Shown piece by piece: positions 22,546-32,974 of a stretch of DNA of 64,000 nucleotides. The translations under genes were made by a program, and so were the position numbers. Within the stretch, counting starts at the first letter, position 1. Each line of letters opens with the position of its first letter. The notes under the pieces were generated by a model. The model did not search any database. It was not told the origin of the DNA and saw nothing but the letters and a program-made list of their open reading frames with translations. Origin of the DNA: Limnephilus marmoratus (taxonomy: Eukaryota > Arthropoda > Insecta > Trichoptera > Limnephilidae); assembly GCA_917880885.1 (NCBI GenBank), contig OU862910.1:21960710-22024709 (forward strand), read 5' to 3'.

Positions 22546-23999
22546 AAAACAATTCTGGAAACGGTAATCAAACATCAGAAAATTTGCACAGATTTTTAGT
22601 CTAGAATTTTTTTAGTCTACACTAATCTCATTTCAACGTGCAATCTAATTTTCATCGTGCACTGTAGAGCTTTGAAATACTAATTAATTTATCAGCTAAA
22701 ACACCATATTATTCAATAACACAAAAGGCTTGAAAAATTCCTGAAAAATATTACGAGAATTTATTTCGTTTCATTTTCTCTATATAAATATGTTTTATTG
22801 GGTCCATTAATTCCACCTATGTAGGTATGGTTTCTTGTTGAAATACACCATTTATTATTCTATTTGAGTTTTTATTGATAAACAGAGACGCTGCTCGCCA
22901 AGTACTTTTTTTAGTTTCTCACTTTATCGGCTTTCTTCCAAACGTTATGCGTTGAACGTGACCGTGAACATTATTATTTGTAACGATAAAATACTGTTTT
23001 TGATTACTGCTATTGCCTTTTCAATACGCGTTAGGTATATTGTGTTAATGCTTCAATATCAATAAATACCTCCGTACAACTTGTTTATGTATGTCGTTAT
23101 GGTTATTGTATTCTGCGAAGAATGGTAGTGAGCGTACCTTGTTATCAATAGTTTTATAGACATAAGTTTAATTGAATTCATATTTTTATCGACTTTCTGG
23201 TTGGTGATTTATTCTAACGTACAATGTTGAATATTTTGAAAAATTAGCTGCATTCTCAAGTACTAAGTTGATTCAAATCTACATTTAGGCGCTGAAGTTT
23301 AGTTTGCAAAGACCAGTTCCGAATGAACTTGTACAAGAAAAATAGGTATATCGCTGTATTTAAAAAAAATTGATAACATTAGCATAATAATAATCGTTAA
23401 TCAAAAGGTTCATACAATTATAATAAAGTATGAATTTTCATTTGTTTATTTGATTTGGTACAATAACTTTATTTTTTTTACAACATAATTTGATAATTTT
23501 GGCTTCAGTCAATGGCTTACCTGTGAGGAGACTCCATTTAAAAAAAAAGTAGTCAGATGATGTAATAAAATTTAATAAAATACATAAATTTGATAAATCT
23601 GATTTATTATATGTAATCCCTTTTCATACTCCCAGGCAGGTCAGTCACAAGACAGTGCTTACCATATTATTTTAGCAATTCTACATCAACATCCCAATAT
23701 TACACTCCTATGCGACGAATTCAACAGCTTGGAAACAAATACTCCGACGTTGTTGATATTAGTACATTCATTTTAATATATAAGCACACCTTATTGAAGT
23801 TTTTTTAATCAAGTAGGGGAATATTTTGATAAAGCTATTTAAATTGACTAACACATTAACAGTAATTTGTCGGCTCAAAAAGAAAAAAAAACCTATTTTC
23901 GATTTTTTATATTTTGTACCTATATACTGTGTGGATCAAATTTAATAATATTTTTACTTTATATTTATTTTTGTGCAAGTGTTTTAAACAGTCGTTTCC
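22546..23999. other. AT-rich non-coding stretch
   Basis: I see no gene, tRNA or clear repeat in this stretch. Confidence 0.55.
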
Positions 24000-24082
24000 T
24001 GCACCATTTACTAGTATAATTTCGTAAATATTGTTATATAATATGTTTGTAAACGCCTAAATAGGCGTAAATAAATAAAGGC
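24000..24082 (+). repeat. LINE 3' tail remnant
   Basis: GTAAACGCCTAAATAGGCG forms a short hairpin followed by TAAATAAATAAAG, as in the 3' ends of Jockey-type elements (compare TTATGGCG...AAATAAATAAATAAAG at 60570-60597). No coding part remains. Confidence 0.55.
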
Positions 24083-24527
24083 AGCAACGAAAAAAAATTA
24101 AATCTGGCATATTTATTTTTTATTTATTTAATGTAATAGCATCAATTACATATTTTTAAAATGAATAAAGTTTTTCTATTAAAATACATTAAATAATACG
24201 TATAATATAATAGCTCGAGTTAAAAAGAAGGATAAAAGCTTGTTAACAAAGCATGCAATTTAGCAAAGGAAAAATAATAATTATGCGGTACTATTGTGTG
24301 TGATGTTTTACCTTTTTTATTCTTGTGTGTTATAATTTTTTGGCAATATTGCATTTTTTGATTTTTAATCCATGTTTTAATTTTGTATCTGAATTTTTTT
24401 TTGTTTTTCTCATTTTTGTGAAATATTGTTGAATGCTTTTATTGCCTAATCTTTATGGTGTCTTTGTCTAAATCTTGTGTTTGACGTATGTGTTTTATTT
24501 CGTACCAATTTAATTTATTTTGTAATG

Positions 24528-24646
24528 AAAATCAAATCACTTTGTTTAAACCACTATTTAATTATCACCGTCAACATGTTTCAATAACAACGTTATCTTC
24601 ATCAGGACGAGATAGATTAGTGGTTTAAACAAAGTGATTTGATTTT
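24528..24646 (-). mobile_element. Penelope-like terminal repeat with closing inverted repeat
   Basis: A 29-bp phrase (AAAATCAAATCACTTTGTTT...ACCACTA, 24528-24556) returns as an exact inverse at 24618-24646. Between them the minus strand carries a candidate hammerhead ribozyme. The closing repeat resembles that of the GIY-YIG Penelope remnant at 40982-41600 (ACTTTGTAAACACCACTTT). A stray piece of the same repeat lies at 62553-62575. Confidence 0.65.
24563..24614 (-). ncRNA. Candidate type I hammerhead ribozyme
   Basis: On the minus strand the core reads CTGATGA (24599-24605), a stem II of about six pairs (GATAAC/GTTATT), then GAAAC. A self-complementary ACATGT follows as a minimal stem III. 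The predicted cleavage base is T at 24573, within GTT. Stem I pairs TATC.TCGTC with GACGG(T)GATA, with a bulge. One unpaired A lies between the core and stem II. Hammerheads with very short, palindromic stem III, probably acting as dimers, are known from Penelope-like elements. Activity is not shown here. Confidence 0.6.
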
Positions 24647-25074
24647 CTTTATATTATAATGACGCCGCAAAGTATGTTTGCTAAGATTGAAGAAGTAATT
24701 TATTTTGTTTTAAAATGCTTAAATCAGAATAAACCTTTCGTTTGAATACAAATAATTTTGTCTGCCTGCCTGTCAACGGTACAACCAGTTTTCCTAATAT
24801 TGCTAATTACATTTATCTCTTCCTGCTAGCCCTGACTCAAATTCCTCGTACATCACGCGTGTCATAATATGCGGGCAGTGATAATTTCATTGTTGTGCAC
24901 TCACCGCCGGGCTCTAAGTAAAAAGGGGCTGATTAAGTCCTCAGCCGACCTCGCCTCGTCCTTCCCTCGCGATGGCGCTAATTGTCATAATAGGCCACAA
25001 CACGTTTCACGGTTGTGATAATGAACCGGCTTTTTCGTAGCGTTCGTAGAGGCGGCGTTATTTTCATAATTAAA
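24647..25074. other. Candidate conserved non-coding island
   Basis: The segment 24825-25070 is GC-richer and lacks ORFs. It has several ATTA/TAAT sites (GCTAATTGTCATAAT, GATAATGAACC) that resemble homeodomain targets. A regulatory role is an inference only. Confidence 0.35.
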
Positions 25075-25798
25075 CTAGCTGACCCGACAAACATTGTTCT
25101 GCCATATAAATTATTTGTAGTGAATATTTTGATTGTTAAATAAAAAATAACGAATGTGTTGTAAGTGTGTGGGGATGGGATCTATGACAGAAAGAGGAAT
25201 GGAGCGCTGTAGACGATGACCGCCGATAAAAGCAAAAAAAAAACTAACTAAAGTAGGAAAATGAAACAAAGAAAATCAGTACGAATTTCGAAGAGCAATT
25301 GAGTGTACGATATTTTTTGTCAGTCCGTCTTTAACCAACACAAATAAACTCGATGGTTTGCCACGCGAGAACATGATGCCGAATGAAGTATCAAAATGAC
25401 GCGACGCTTCTCGTGAATGTCTTGCGCATGTGTTGATGAAAATTCGATGAGGCGGACGTAGCGCCATCTGTCATTCAACAACATAAATAATTTCGTTCTG
25501 TTTGAAATACGAAAGACGGTTAAATTTGTTCATACAAAAATCGCGATTAAAAAATGGGAGGGTGGGGGCAGGAAGGTTAAAATTTGGGATTATAGGAATT
25601 TTTTGATGCCAAATAAAAAAAAAGTAAAAAAAATAGATTTTTTTTCTAGATAGGGACACCCTAATCACCTAGCGGTATGAAATATACTTTAAAACGTATT
25701 CTCATACCTATCAAATAAACAATTTCATAAAAATCGGTCAAGCCGTTTCGGAGGAGTGCGACCACAAACACCGTGACATGAGATTTTTGTATATAAGA
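25075..25798 (-). mobile_element. Non-autonomous Helitron, minus strand
   Basis: On the minus strand it begins TCTTATATACAAAAATCT and ends ...GTTTGTCGGGTCAGCTAG. It sits between A and T (plus strand T25799 and A25074). The phrase AAAATCGGTCAAGCCGTTTC and the CGGACGTAGCGCCATCTG segment are widespread in insect Helitron-like repeats. No Rep/helicase is present. Confidence 0.8.
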
Positions 25799-26158
25799 TT
25801 ACCATATTTTCGTGGGAATTAAAAAAAACACAGCTTCATTTCAACTTTCTTAGAGCCTTCACAACAAAATCCAAGTACTGTGTTGGTTTTAATGATTAAT
25901 TCGATCCCTTCATACAATCAAAGTTTGACGTTCGATTCATTTCAAAGTTCAAAAGTATTTTCAATCTTGTCTCCTGTCTACCGTTACGTCGACCGGGTGC
26001 TATTAACGATAATGTAATAACGTTATATTAATACAAGCCTCCACCGTGATGTCCTACTCGATAAGGCACACCGTAATGGCAGATTTAAATAAGCCGGTAT
26101 ACAGCCTGAAATCTGGATTGGAAACCTTAAAATTAATTATAATAAACCTTTAAAAAAT
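25799..26158. other. Non-coding stretch
   Basis: No gene or clear repeat was seen. It ends at the AAAT that flanks the next element. Confidence 0.5.
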
Positions 26159-26372
26159 CGTCACTTCATTTGGATAGAGTTCTAATTTCACTTCACCTTG
26201 TTCTGAGATACGAGGTGTCAAAGTTTGCAAAGACGATTTCTCATTATCTATTCACCAATTTCCGATTTTGAAGTTGAATCTTGTGTAAAGTATTTTAATT
26301 GAACGTACCTTTTGGAACATACCTAAACATGCAAATAGAACCCTGTGCAACCAGCTAGGGTATAATAATTAA

Positions 26373-26718
26373 TTGCACAAGGTTCTAATTACATTTCCTT
26401 AATGCAATTATAGCCCAGTCATTCCGTAGTTAAAAAGGCCTTTAGCTTGCAAAAGGTCATGTAGTAGCGATTTTGATATATGTTGTTAAGATTGGGACTC
26501 TAAAGAAAAAAAAAAGTTTTCGACCTCGGGAGGGTCGAGCTCGATCCGCCATCTTGGATTGAAGGTCCCAAAATTCGGTTTTTTCTAAATAATTATGAAA
26601 TGGTTGATTTTACAACCAAGTTGTTCAAGGTGAACTTGAAGAAAACTAAATTACGCACATTTTATGTTTACAGTTTTTTTTTGTAAGTCTAATAGGTAAC
26701 GAGTTACGGTGGCGGAAA
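26373..26718 (+). repeat. Inner inverted repeat, left arm
   Basis: It contains TCATTCCGTAGTT, TGCAAAAGGTCATGTAGTAG, ACCTCGGGAGGGTCGAGCTC and GTAACGAGTTACGGTGGCGG. All of these occur inversely and in mirrored order at 28935-29255. There is a 9-bp indel near 26400 and a short diverged patch near 26445. Confidence 0.85.
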
Positions 26719-26787
26719 TGTGAATATTTTTCTAAAAAATGATGAAATTCCCAATTTGTGTTATTTTTCGGGTTATTCATTACATAA

Positions 26788-26890
26788 CTAGCTGTTAAAA
26801 ACCCGCTCCGTAGGGTTTTACTGCTAGGCCCTGTAGGCAGCTTTTGGTTTGGCTTCGCCCAGTTAGTGTTGGTGACCATTTTATACATAA
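26788..26890 (-). repeat. Possible short Helitron-like insertion
   Basis: On the minus strand the sequence ends CGGAGCGGGTTTTTAACAGCTAG before T, resembling a Helitron 3' end. The other boundary cannot be placed in the AT-rich DNA near 26890. It lies between the left arm and the nuclease gene and is absent from the right side. Confidence 0.35.
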
Positions 26891-27112
26891 TTATATTATA
26901 TAATTTTTTTTTTTTCATATAATTATAATAATTTTGTTAACTCATTTCCACACTACTATGAGGTAGAGAACATGGCGCATTTTTTATTGTGGTATCCCCT
27001 GTAGGTCTACTCCACAGATATACCAGCGATGGTAGATTTCGAAATTATTTTATATATTGGCTATTGCGTAATGATATTTTTTTGTTGATGCCGGTTGGTT
27101 GATATCGACATC

Positions 27113-28680
27113 TTAATAACACTCTTCATCAATGTCATCTTCTAATTCATTGCCTGTGGTACTGAGATTCTGGGCTTCCATTGATAAAATCTCTTCATCT
27201 TCTTCCTCGACATCGATATGAACCTCTGGCGAATTTCGGCATGTTTGACCATTACAGCACCCACACACAATAGAACAATTCAATCCAGCTTTCCTGCAGC
27301 CACATGCAACGCCGCATCCTTTTTTACAATTACATGAAATAAATTTCAATAAAGTCTCGGGTGCTGGTTTCTTTGTCATTCTTACTGGAACAAGCCCGTT
27401 GGTGCCACGTTTCCAGCCCCAGTTTTCTGGATTTTTTTGGATTCCATACCATTTTTGGACTTGGTGGTACGTCCTAAATGCATGGTACCGTGCAGCGTCG
27501 TTCGTTGGTGGCAAAGAGGCAAGATTGAATTTGCTTTTTGTTGTTGACTTTGCGAAACGTTGGTAGCGGACTTCTTCCAAGGTTTCCTTATCCATGTCAC
27601 CCCCGTACAAAGCAACAAGAAAGCGTGTTCCTGCATCTGCTATGTCTTCTGGTTTTGCATCATGTTGTTTGAAGATTTCTATCATGGCATTGAGTCTTGT
27701 GTCGTTCTGTACAAGTGAACAAAATTTTGTTTTTCCTTGGTTGAAGAAGGACGATGTTGTATCGCAGCCACTAAAGGCATGGAGAAACAGAATATTCTCA
27801 GCCGCTTCTTTGTATTTCACACTATTCGCGGAATACAGTCTTTCAAAAGTTTTGCCTCTCCCGGGTTTGCGAAGATATATACTACTTTCGGGTGGTGCCA
27901 ATGCTGTTAGCAGAACTAGGAGATCAACGTCTTCGCCAATAACGAATACAGCGTCAAATGATGAACACAAGGGAATCGCAGTATTGACAATCAACTCATC
28001 AGCATCTCCTTCAGCCTGCTTAACTGTAAAATCAGCCTGTATAAATTGCTTTGTAAGCATCGAAATCAGACAGACTTTGTTATTTTCATTGGCTAAAAAA
28101 CGTTCTTGTGAAACTTGAACTGGCATTGTTTCATCGAAAAGAACATCTGCAGACATATGCTTCTTCGATCGGCGAAGTCTTTCTGCGGTTTTTGTATTTT
28201 TTTTCACCATCATCTAGCGGATATCCATCGAAAACAATAACTGCATGTGATCCATAGTGATGACTTACATAGTGAACGTACTTCTCGCAAATTGACCCAA
28301 AAAAATCATTACCATTCCATACAACTTTATGTAAAAGGTATCCTCCATCCACAACATTAATTTTGCTACCTTCAAGTTGCACGCCTTCTGGAAGTTGTTC
28401 AAAAACACCATAAAATGATGATTTCGTACCTTTGCGCATTCCTTCTTCAGAGAAAAGCCACAAAGGAAATGGGGCGAGTTCGAATTTAAGGTAATCCTTC
28501 AATTCTTCGTCGGGATTTCTTCAAAATACACACTCTCTGGAACAACATTAGCGGGTTGATGGAAATAGTTGTTTCGCCGATCTTGATGCTGCTGTTGACT
28601 GCTACTAATGGAATAACTTTGTCCTTACGTTTGAATTTAATAGATTCAAAATTTGTATACCTGGTAACCATGTTCGACAT
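27113..28680 (-). pseudogene. FEN/XPG-fold nuclease-like protein with CXC cysteine-rich tail, frameshifted
   Basis: On the minus strand an ATG at 28680 opens a reading that would give about 520 residues if two frame breaks were absent. The first break is near 28516. The second lies at an A8 run near 28197-28204. Order of motifs: ELAPFPLWLF; VDGGYLL and VFDGYPLD (early acidic residues); EGDAD, GEDVDLL and FSGCDTTS in the last 366 codons (residues about 68, 93 and 148). These align with the FEN1/XPG metal-binding acidic motifs (EAEA, EDMD, GSD). A CNCKKGCG..CGCRKAGLNC run at about residue 292 resembles a tesmin/TSO1 CXC zinc domain. An acidic tail ends the protein. It lies centrally in a long-inverted-repeat element and is probably a transposon protein. 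I do not recognise a specific named family. Confidence 0.75.
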
Positions 28681-28934
28681 CCTCCGACGTCCGATAGACC
28701 GAGCGTACAGGCATCGTCCAGTAACCAGGACTCAATCAGTGTTGCCAAATCAGCTATAGACTAGGAGCCCACTATAACAACGTCAATCAACGTAATCGAG
28801 CACACGGATGATGCTATATAAGTATGTTGTTTGTGGGAATACGTTAAAATGATATTTTGTAATATGTTCTTACAAAAATTTATCAAAAAAACTTGAGTTT
28901 TACAATTTTTTGTCAAAATTGTCTTCTTTCTTCC

Positions 28935-29255
28935 GCTGTAACTCGTTACCTATTAGACTTACAAAAAAAAACATTCGACATAAAATGTACGTAATTTAGT
29001 TTTCTTCAAGTTTGCCTTGAACAACTTGGTTGTAAAATCAACCATTTCATAATTATTTTGAAAAAACCAAATTTTGGGACCTTCAATCCAAGATGGCGGA
29101 TCGAGCTCGACCCTCCCGAGGTCGAAAAATTTTTTTTCTTCTTTAGAGTCCCAATCTTAACAACATATATCAAAATCGCTACTACATGACCTTTTGCAAG
29201 GTAAAACTACGGAATGACTGGGCTATTAAGGAAATGTAATTAGAACCAAGCTAGG
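28935..29255 (-). repeat. Inner inverted repeat, right arm
   Basis: This is the inverse copy of 26373-26718, beginning CCGCTGTAACTCGTTACC and ending near TGTAATTAGAACC. Its high identity to the left arm suggests recent activity or gene conversion. Confidence 0.85.
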
Positions 29256-29599
29256 ACCACGTCTTATTTAAATATTTTCCGTTAAAATATGATAAACTAA
29301 AATTCTTAAATAGATTACAAAAATTCATCTACGAATTCTTAGAAACCTTAGAAAATAATGCGTAATTAGAACCTTATCCAAATGAAGTGACGAACCATAA
29401 TGCCAAATTTATGGCATATTATATTATATGCATATATTTATTATCTACAACTTAATCCTTTTTTAAATCAGATCACAAAACTATGGTCACCCTAAAAGTC
29501 TACATGTTTACATTAATGTACTACCTAGCGCCATCAGTTTAGTAGGTACCCATAATCTCATTCTGTAAGAAATACAACAATATTATTCTTTCAATATCT

Positions 29600-29730
29600 G
29601 TATAATTTTGTGTTATTTTGTTAATTTGTATAATCGTTAACCTCAACACAGGCTTGTCCTGGTGAGGTGAAAAATTGTGTTGTAACAATTTTTACCTGCA
29701 GTGTAAAGAAACAATAAATAAATAAAAACA
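29600..29730 (+). repeat. LINE 3' tail remnant
   Basis: CAACACAGGCTTGTCCTGGTGAGG followed by AACAATAAATAAATAAA resembles the stem and AATA tail of Jockey-type LINE 3' ends. It lies between the two candidate right ends of the nuclease element and is probably a nested insertion. Confidence 0.5.
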
Positions 29731-29990
29731 ATGCGCTTCGTATTTTAGATCAACTGTCAGATACAAATAAAATAGAGAGTGTAAGTGATGTTAGAACCTT
29801 GTGAAATTAATTATTATTGAAAATGCTCGATGTTAGAACCTTGTCATACATATATCTATGAAAATAAAACACAGATGGTTCTGAAAATTATTTTGGGTAT
29901 AGAAAATAGCAAAAGAAATACTTTTTGCATTCAAAGGTCATTTTTGAAAAAAGTGTCAGTTAGAACCCTATCCAAATGAGGTGACGAAAT

Positions 29991-31071
29991 ATATCTATCA
30001 AAATTTTCTCCTTTTTTTAGTTATATCAGTAGGTCAGGAGTTATATAAGTTCTCATTTGGCAGATTGTTTACAAATTCTAAAAATTAAACTGGCTACTTA
30101 AATATTCTCAGTGATATTATGAATATTACTTATAATCTTTGTACAAGTTTTACGCATTGATGCTTTGAAATCGATTATTGCCGTAATGCTATTACCAGGC
30201 GATAATTAGCGTTTCCTCGTTACGGTTGTCTTCGTCACTGACCGGCTAGTCGTACTACACCGTACACTATGTTATTTGCCGTACAGCGGTGCTGTGGCGT
30301 ACAGCACACGAAAGATGCCGTGTCGCAACGCGGACACTGACTGTAACTGGCCCGATGACGGTGATGGCCCACTGCCCGTCGGACGGAAGTATTTTTAGCG
30401 GGAGAAAGTCACCGGATCTAATCGAAAGTCCTCCGTTTGCAATATTCAAAACTGTTTTCCCGCCGTCTCCGCGCTTTTTTTTCGGTACGCCATGACGGAT
30501 TTTTCTTTTGTTCTAATCACGTGATGGCCGCTAATCGCGGAACCGCCCGTCGAAGTGCCACTCTTTTTGACAATGTTTTGTTTCTGTTTTAATCAGGGAA
30601 TATGCCAATTAACTTTCGGTCAACAACAGTTTTGGACTAAAAGTGTTTAGCATGGTCGTGGATAGAAAGTCGTAAAAAACGTTGTAGATAATATTTCTTT
30701 CAGCACGACAGACATTTACGCCTTTAAATAATACTTTTATTTATCTTCTATTTTTATGTTTCCATTTCTATTAGTTTTTTATTTGATTGAATCTTACCAA
30801 AGTATTAGCATTTAATATATGTATGTACCGTAGAATAAAGAATATAACGTATGAATATAATAGTTATGCATCGTAAAATTCCAAAAATCCAGCGTGCCGA
30901 TTATTGATTTTATAAATAACATCGGATTATAAATTTTATTAAAAAATTATTTTTCCAAAATAGTTTTTATGTATGTATATAAAGTAATAATGTGTATATT
31001 TTATGTACCTGTCTCAATTTAAAAAAATTGTCAAAAGAAACTGATGTCAATCAGTTTAACGGGACTTCACC
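29991..31071. other. Non-coding stretch with GC-rich segment
   Basis: The segment 30220-30440 is GC-rich (GGTGCTGTGGCGTACAGCAC) with overlapping ORFs on both strands that match nothing I know. It may be part of an unidentified repeat. The rest is AT-rich and featureless. Confidence 0.4.
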
Positions 31072-31718
31072 TATGATTGCAAGATTCAACTCGAACTAAA
31101 TGCAATCTAGGTAGTGTCTGGATAAATTATTTATCCATTTTATTTTTAATACGCGACATCTATTGACTTTTTCTGCAAGTCTAGGATGAATATTTATTTT
31201 AATTTTTTTTAACTTTTTGAGTAAAATCTCAAATTATAATATTTAATTAAATGAAGACAATATTAGCGAAACTCAATCGAAAATCTGAGACAGAAAAATC
31301 AGAAAAGATATTGGCTCCGCTGGGACTCGGAACTCAGGACCCTTTGCTTACATGGCAAGAGCTCTACCGATTGATTTATCCAGACACTATCTAGATTGCA
31401 TTTAGTTCGAGTTGAATCTTGCAATCATATATAAAGATAGCAGCCAATAATATGTGCGTTAAGAAAATGAATATAATGTTGGTAGTTCTTAGTCGAGGTG
31501 TGATACGGTTAAAAGTGACCGAATTTCATATGGATTCCGTAGCTCAATCGGTAGAGCTCTTGCCATGTAAACAAAGGGTCCTGGGGTCGAGTCCCAGCGG
31601 AGCCAATATCTTTTCTGATTTTTCTGTCTCAGATTCTCGATTGAGTTTCGCTAATATTGTCTTCATTTAATTAAATATTATAATTTGAGATTTTACTCAT
31701 AAAGTTTAAAAAAAAATT
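31072..31718. mobile_element. Rearranged palindromic element with tRNA-like sequence
   Basis: Two pairs of inverse segments interlock. Segment A lies at 31201-31374 and inversely at 31544-31718. Segment B lies at 31072-31128 and inversely at 31373-31429. Segment A contains the 3' two-thirds of a tRNA-like sequence plus its downstream flank (CCAATATCTTTTCTGAT...TATTGTCTTCATTTAA). The plus-strand copy at 31533-31605 has the complete cloverleaf. A tRNA-less relative of segment A lies at 11286-11400. No protein is encoded. Confidence 0.8.
31533..31605 (+). tRNA. tRNA-like sequence, Thr(TGT)-like loop, probably a pseudogene or SINE head
   Basis: Acceptor strands GATTCCG and CGGAGCC pair at six of seven positions, including G-U. 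The D arm is GCTC/GAGC and the T arm CTGGG/CCCAG with loop GTCGAGT. The A box (TAGCTCAATCGG) and B box (GGTCGAGTCCC) are intact, so RNA polymerase III transcription is possible. The anticodon stem has only three pairs and the loop reads CATGTAA, with A instead of T at position 33. It is therefore unlikely to be a working tRNA. A second, inverted partial copy lies at 31319-31375. Confidence 0.55.
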
Positions 31719-31774
31719 AAAATTAATACTTAAAATTAATTTGTACCTACTCTGTTTTATTTTTATGATGACTT

Positions 31775-31803
31775 GTTTGTGAAAAATCACTCCAAGGGCG
31801 CTT
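31775..31803 (-). repeat. CR1-type LINE tail fragment
   Basis: On the minus strand AAAGCGCCCTTGGAGTGATT followed by TTTCACAAAC matches the tail of the LINE at 33480-33535 and the insertion at 2030-2093. Confidence 0.5.
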
Positions 31804-32439
31804 TACGATTTACGAAGCTCTTTACTTTTCATTTTACATTTACATATTATACGTTTTGTATTGAAATTCAGCGAAACTTAATACGTCGAACAATATACGT
31901 TGTACATCATGGGCACATTACACGTCTAGTTCCCTGATTGAAGTACTGAAGTACGGCGATTGAGCCCGGCTAATAGCCCGACCCGCCACTCTGGCACCCC
32001 TGCCGCCCTGCCGCCCAACGGCCCGGGCCCGCGGACCCACGTGCCTGGGGCTAGGGGTCGGCATGGTGTTGTAATTTAATGCTCCGATCGCCTCATGAAT
32101 GCAGCTTGTTAATCCGAAAACCCGGATTAAGTGAGTTTAAACATGGTTGTTTAACTTATTTTCCCGTTCCACCGACCGTCCTGATTGAGTAAAGGACATG
32201 TGGCATTTAAAAAATTCAGGTGCTCACTGTTTTTAAACCTTGATTCTTTTGTAGTAATGTGAGGCGTAATAATTTGTTACTTGAAAACGAAAAACATTTT
32301 AATTGAACTGTTTATCCACATATTTTATTAATTTTTGTGATTTATTTTATTTGATACCTGCTGGTTTAGTATAATTGACACCCATTCGCTTTTTACACAC
32401 TATTACCAAATTAACCTCCGACTTAAATCCGAATTAAAT
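31804..32439. other. Non-coding stretch with GC-rich island
   Basis: The segment 31955-32100 is strongly GC-rich (GCCGCCCTGCCGCCCAACGG) and is followed by CTCATGAATGCAGCTTGTTAATCCG. There is no ORF of note. It could be a regulatory island. Confidence 0.4.
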
Positions 32440-32503
32440 AGGAGGTTCAGATATAACCCTTGCCATCGAGTCAGGTAAGTTAGCACTTCTTTCAATTTTA
32501 GAT

Positions 32504-32734
32504 ATGAGCGCTGCATTTGACAATATTGACCATGATTTTCTCATCGAGAGGCTAGAAGTAACGTTTGGTTTACAAAAAAATTGGCTACAGTCCTATCTAT
32601 CTAGTAGCTCAACAGCAGTGAAGATTGAAAATAAACATCCAAATTTACAAAACTCTCTTCAGGGGTACCTCAGGGATTTGGGTCCACTTCTCTTTATTTT
32701 CTTCACAAATGATGTCGCAGCAATTATGGAGTAA
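32504..32734 (+). pseudogene. CR1/L2 reverse transcriptase fragment (palm entry)
   Basis: It reads ILDMSAAFDNIDHDFLIERL, the RT motif 3 region with its aspartate, then WLQSYLSSS. A damaged LQGYLRDLGPLLFIFFTNDV follows, where the family has QGVPQGSVLGPLLF. The upstream codons LALLS at 32488 extend the match before the ATG. The catalytic YADD box is not recognisable downstream. Confidence 0.8.
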
Positions 32735-32974
32735 TTTGATCTCATATCTCATTGTCATGCTAACTCACTAACTAGCATATCTATTTTTACTGCAACATGT
32801 TAGATCACTGGCCTTAAAATTCGCACAGCTAAGTGTCTAGAAGCAATCAGCCTCTGGATGTCCTCAAACAAACTGAAGCTGAATCCTTCAAATACCGAGT
32901 TTCGCTGGGCATCATGAATAGGCGCCGACATTTAATAGACAACTTACCAATTACTATTTCTGGCAATGCCGTAA

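Larger units (their letters stand above)
26159..29986 (-). mobile_element. Long-inverted-repeat DNA element with nuclease/CXC gene
   Basis: The left end CGTCACTTCATTTGGATAG is matched inversely at 29364-29392 and again at 29956-29986. The flanks AAAT (26155-26158 and 29987-29990) would be a 4-bp target duplication for the outer pair. Inner arms of more than 300 bp (26373-26718 and 28935-29255) are inverse copies with a few indels. GGTTCTAAT motifs recur at 26180, 26377, 29247, 29368, 29795, 29836 and 29956. The only gene is a frameshifted FEN/XPG-like nuclease with a CXC tail (27113-28680). No transposase core is visible. XPG-type nuclease domains are reported in the Academ superfamily; linking this element to Academ is an inference. 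Confidence 0.72.
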
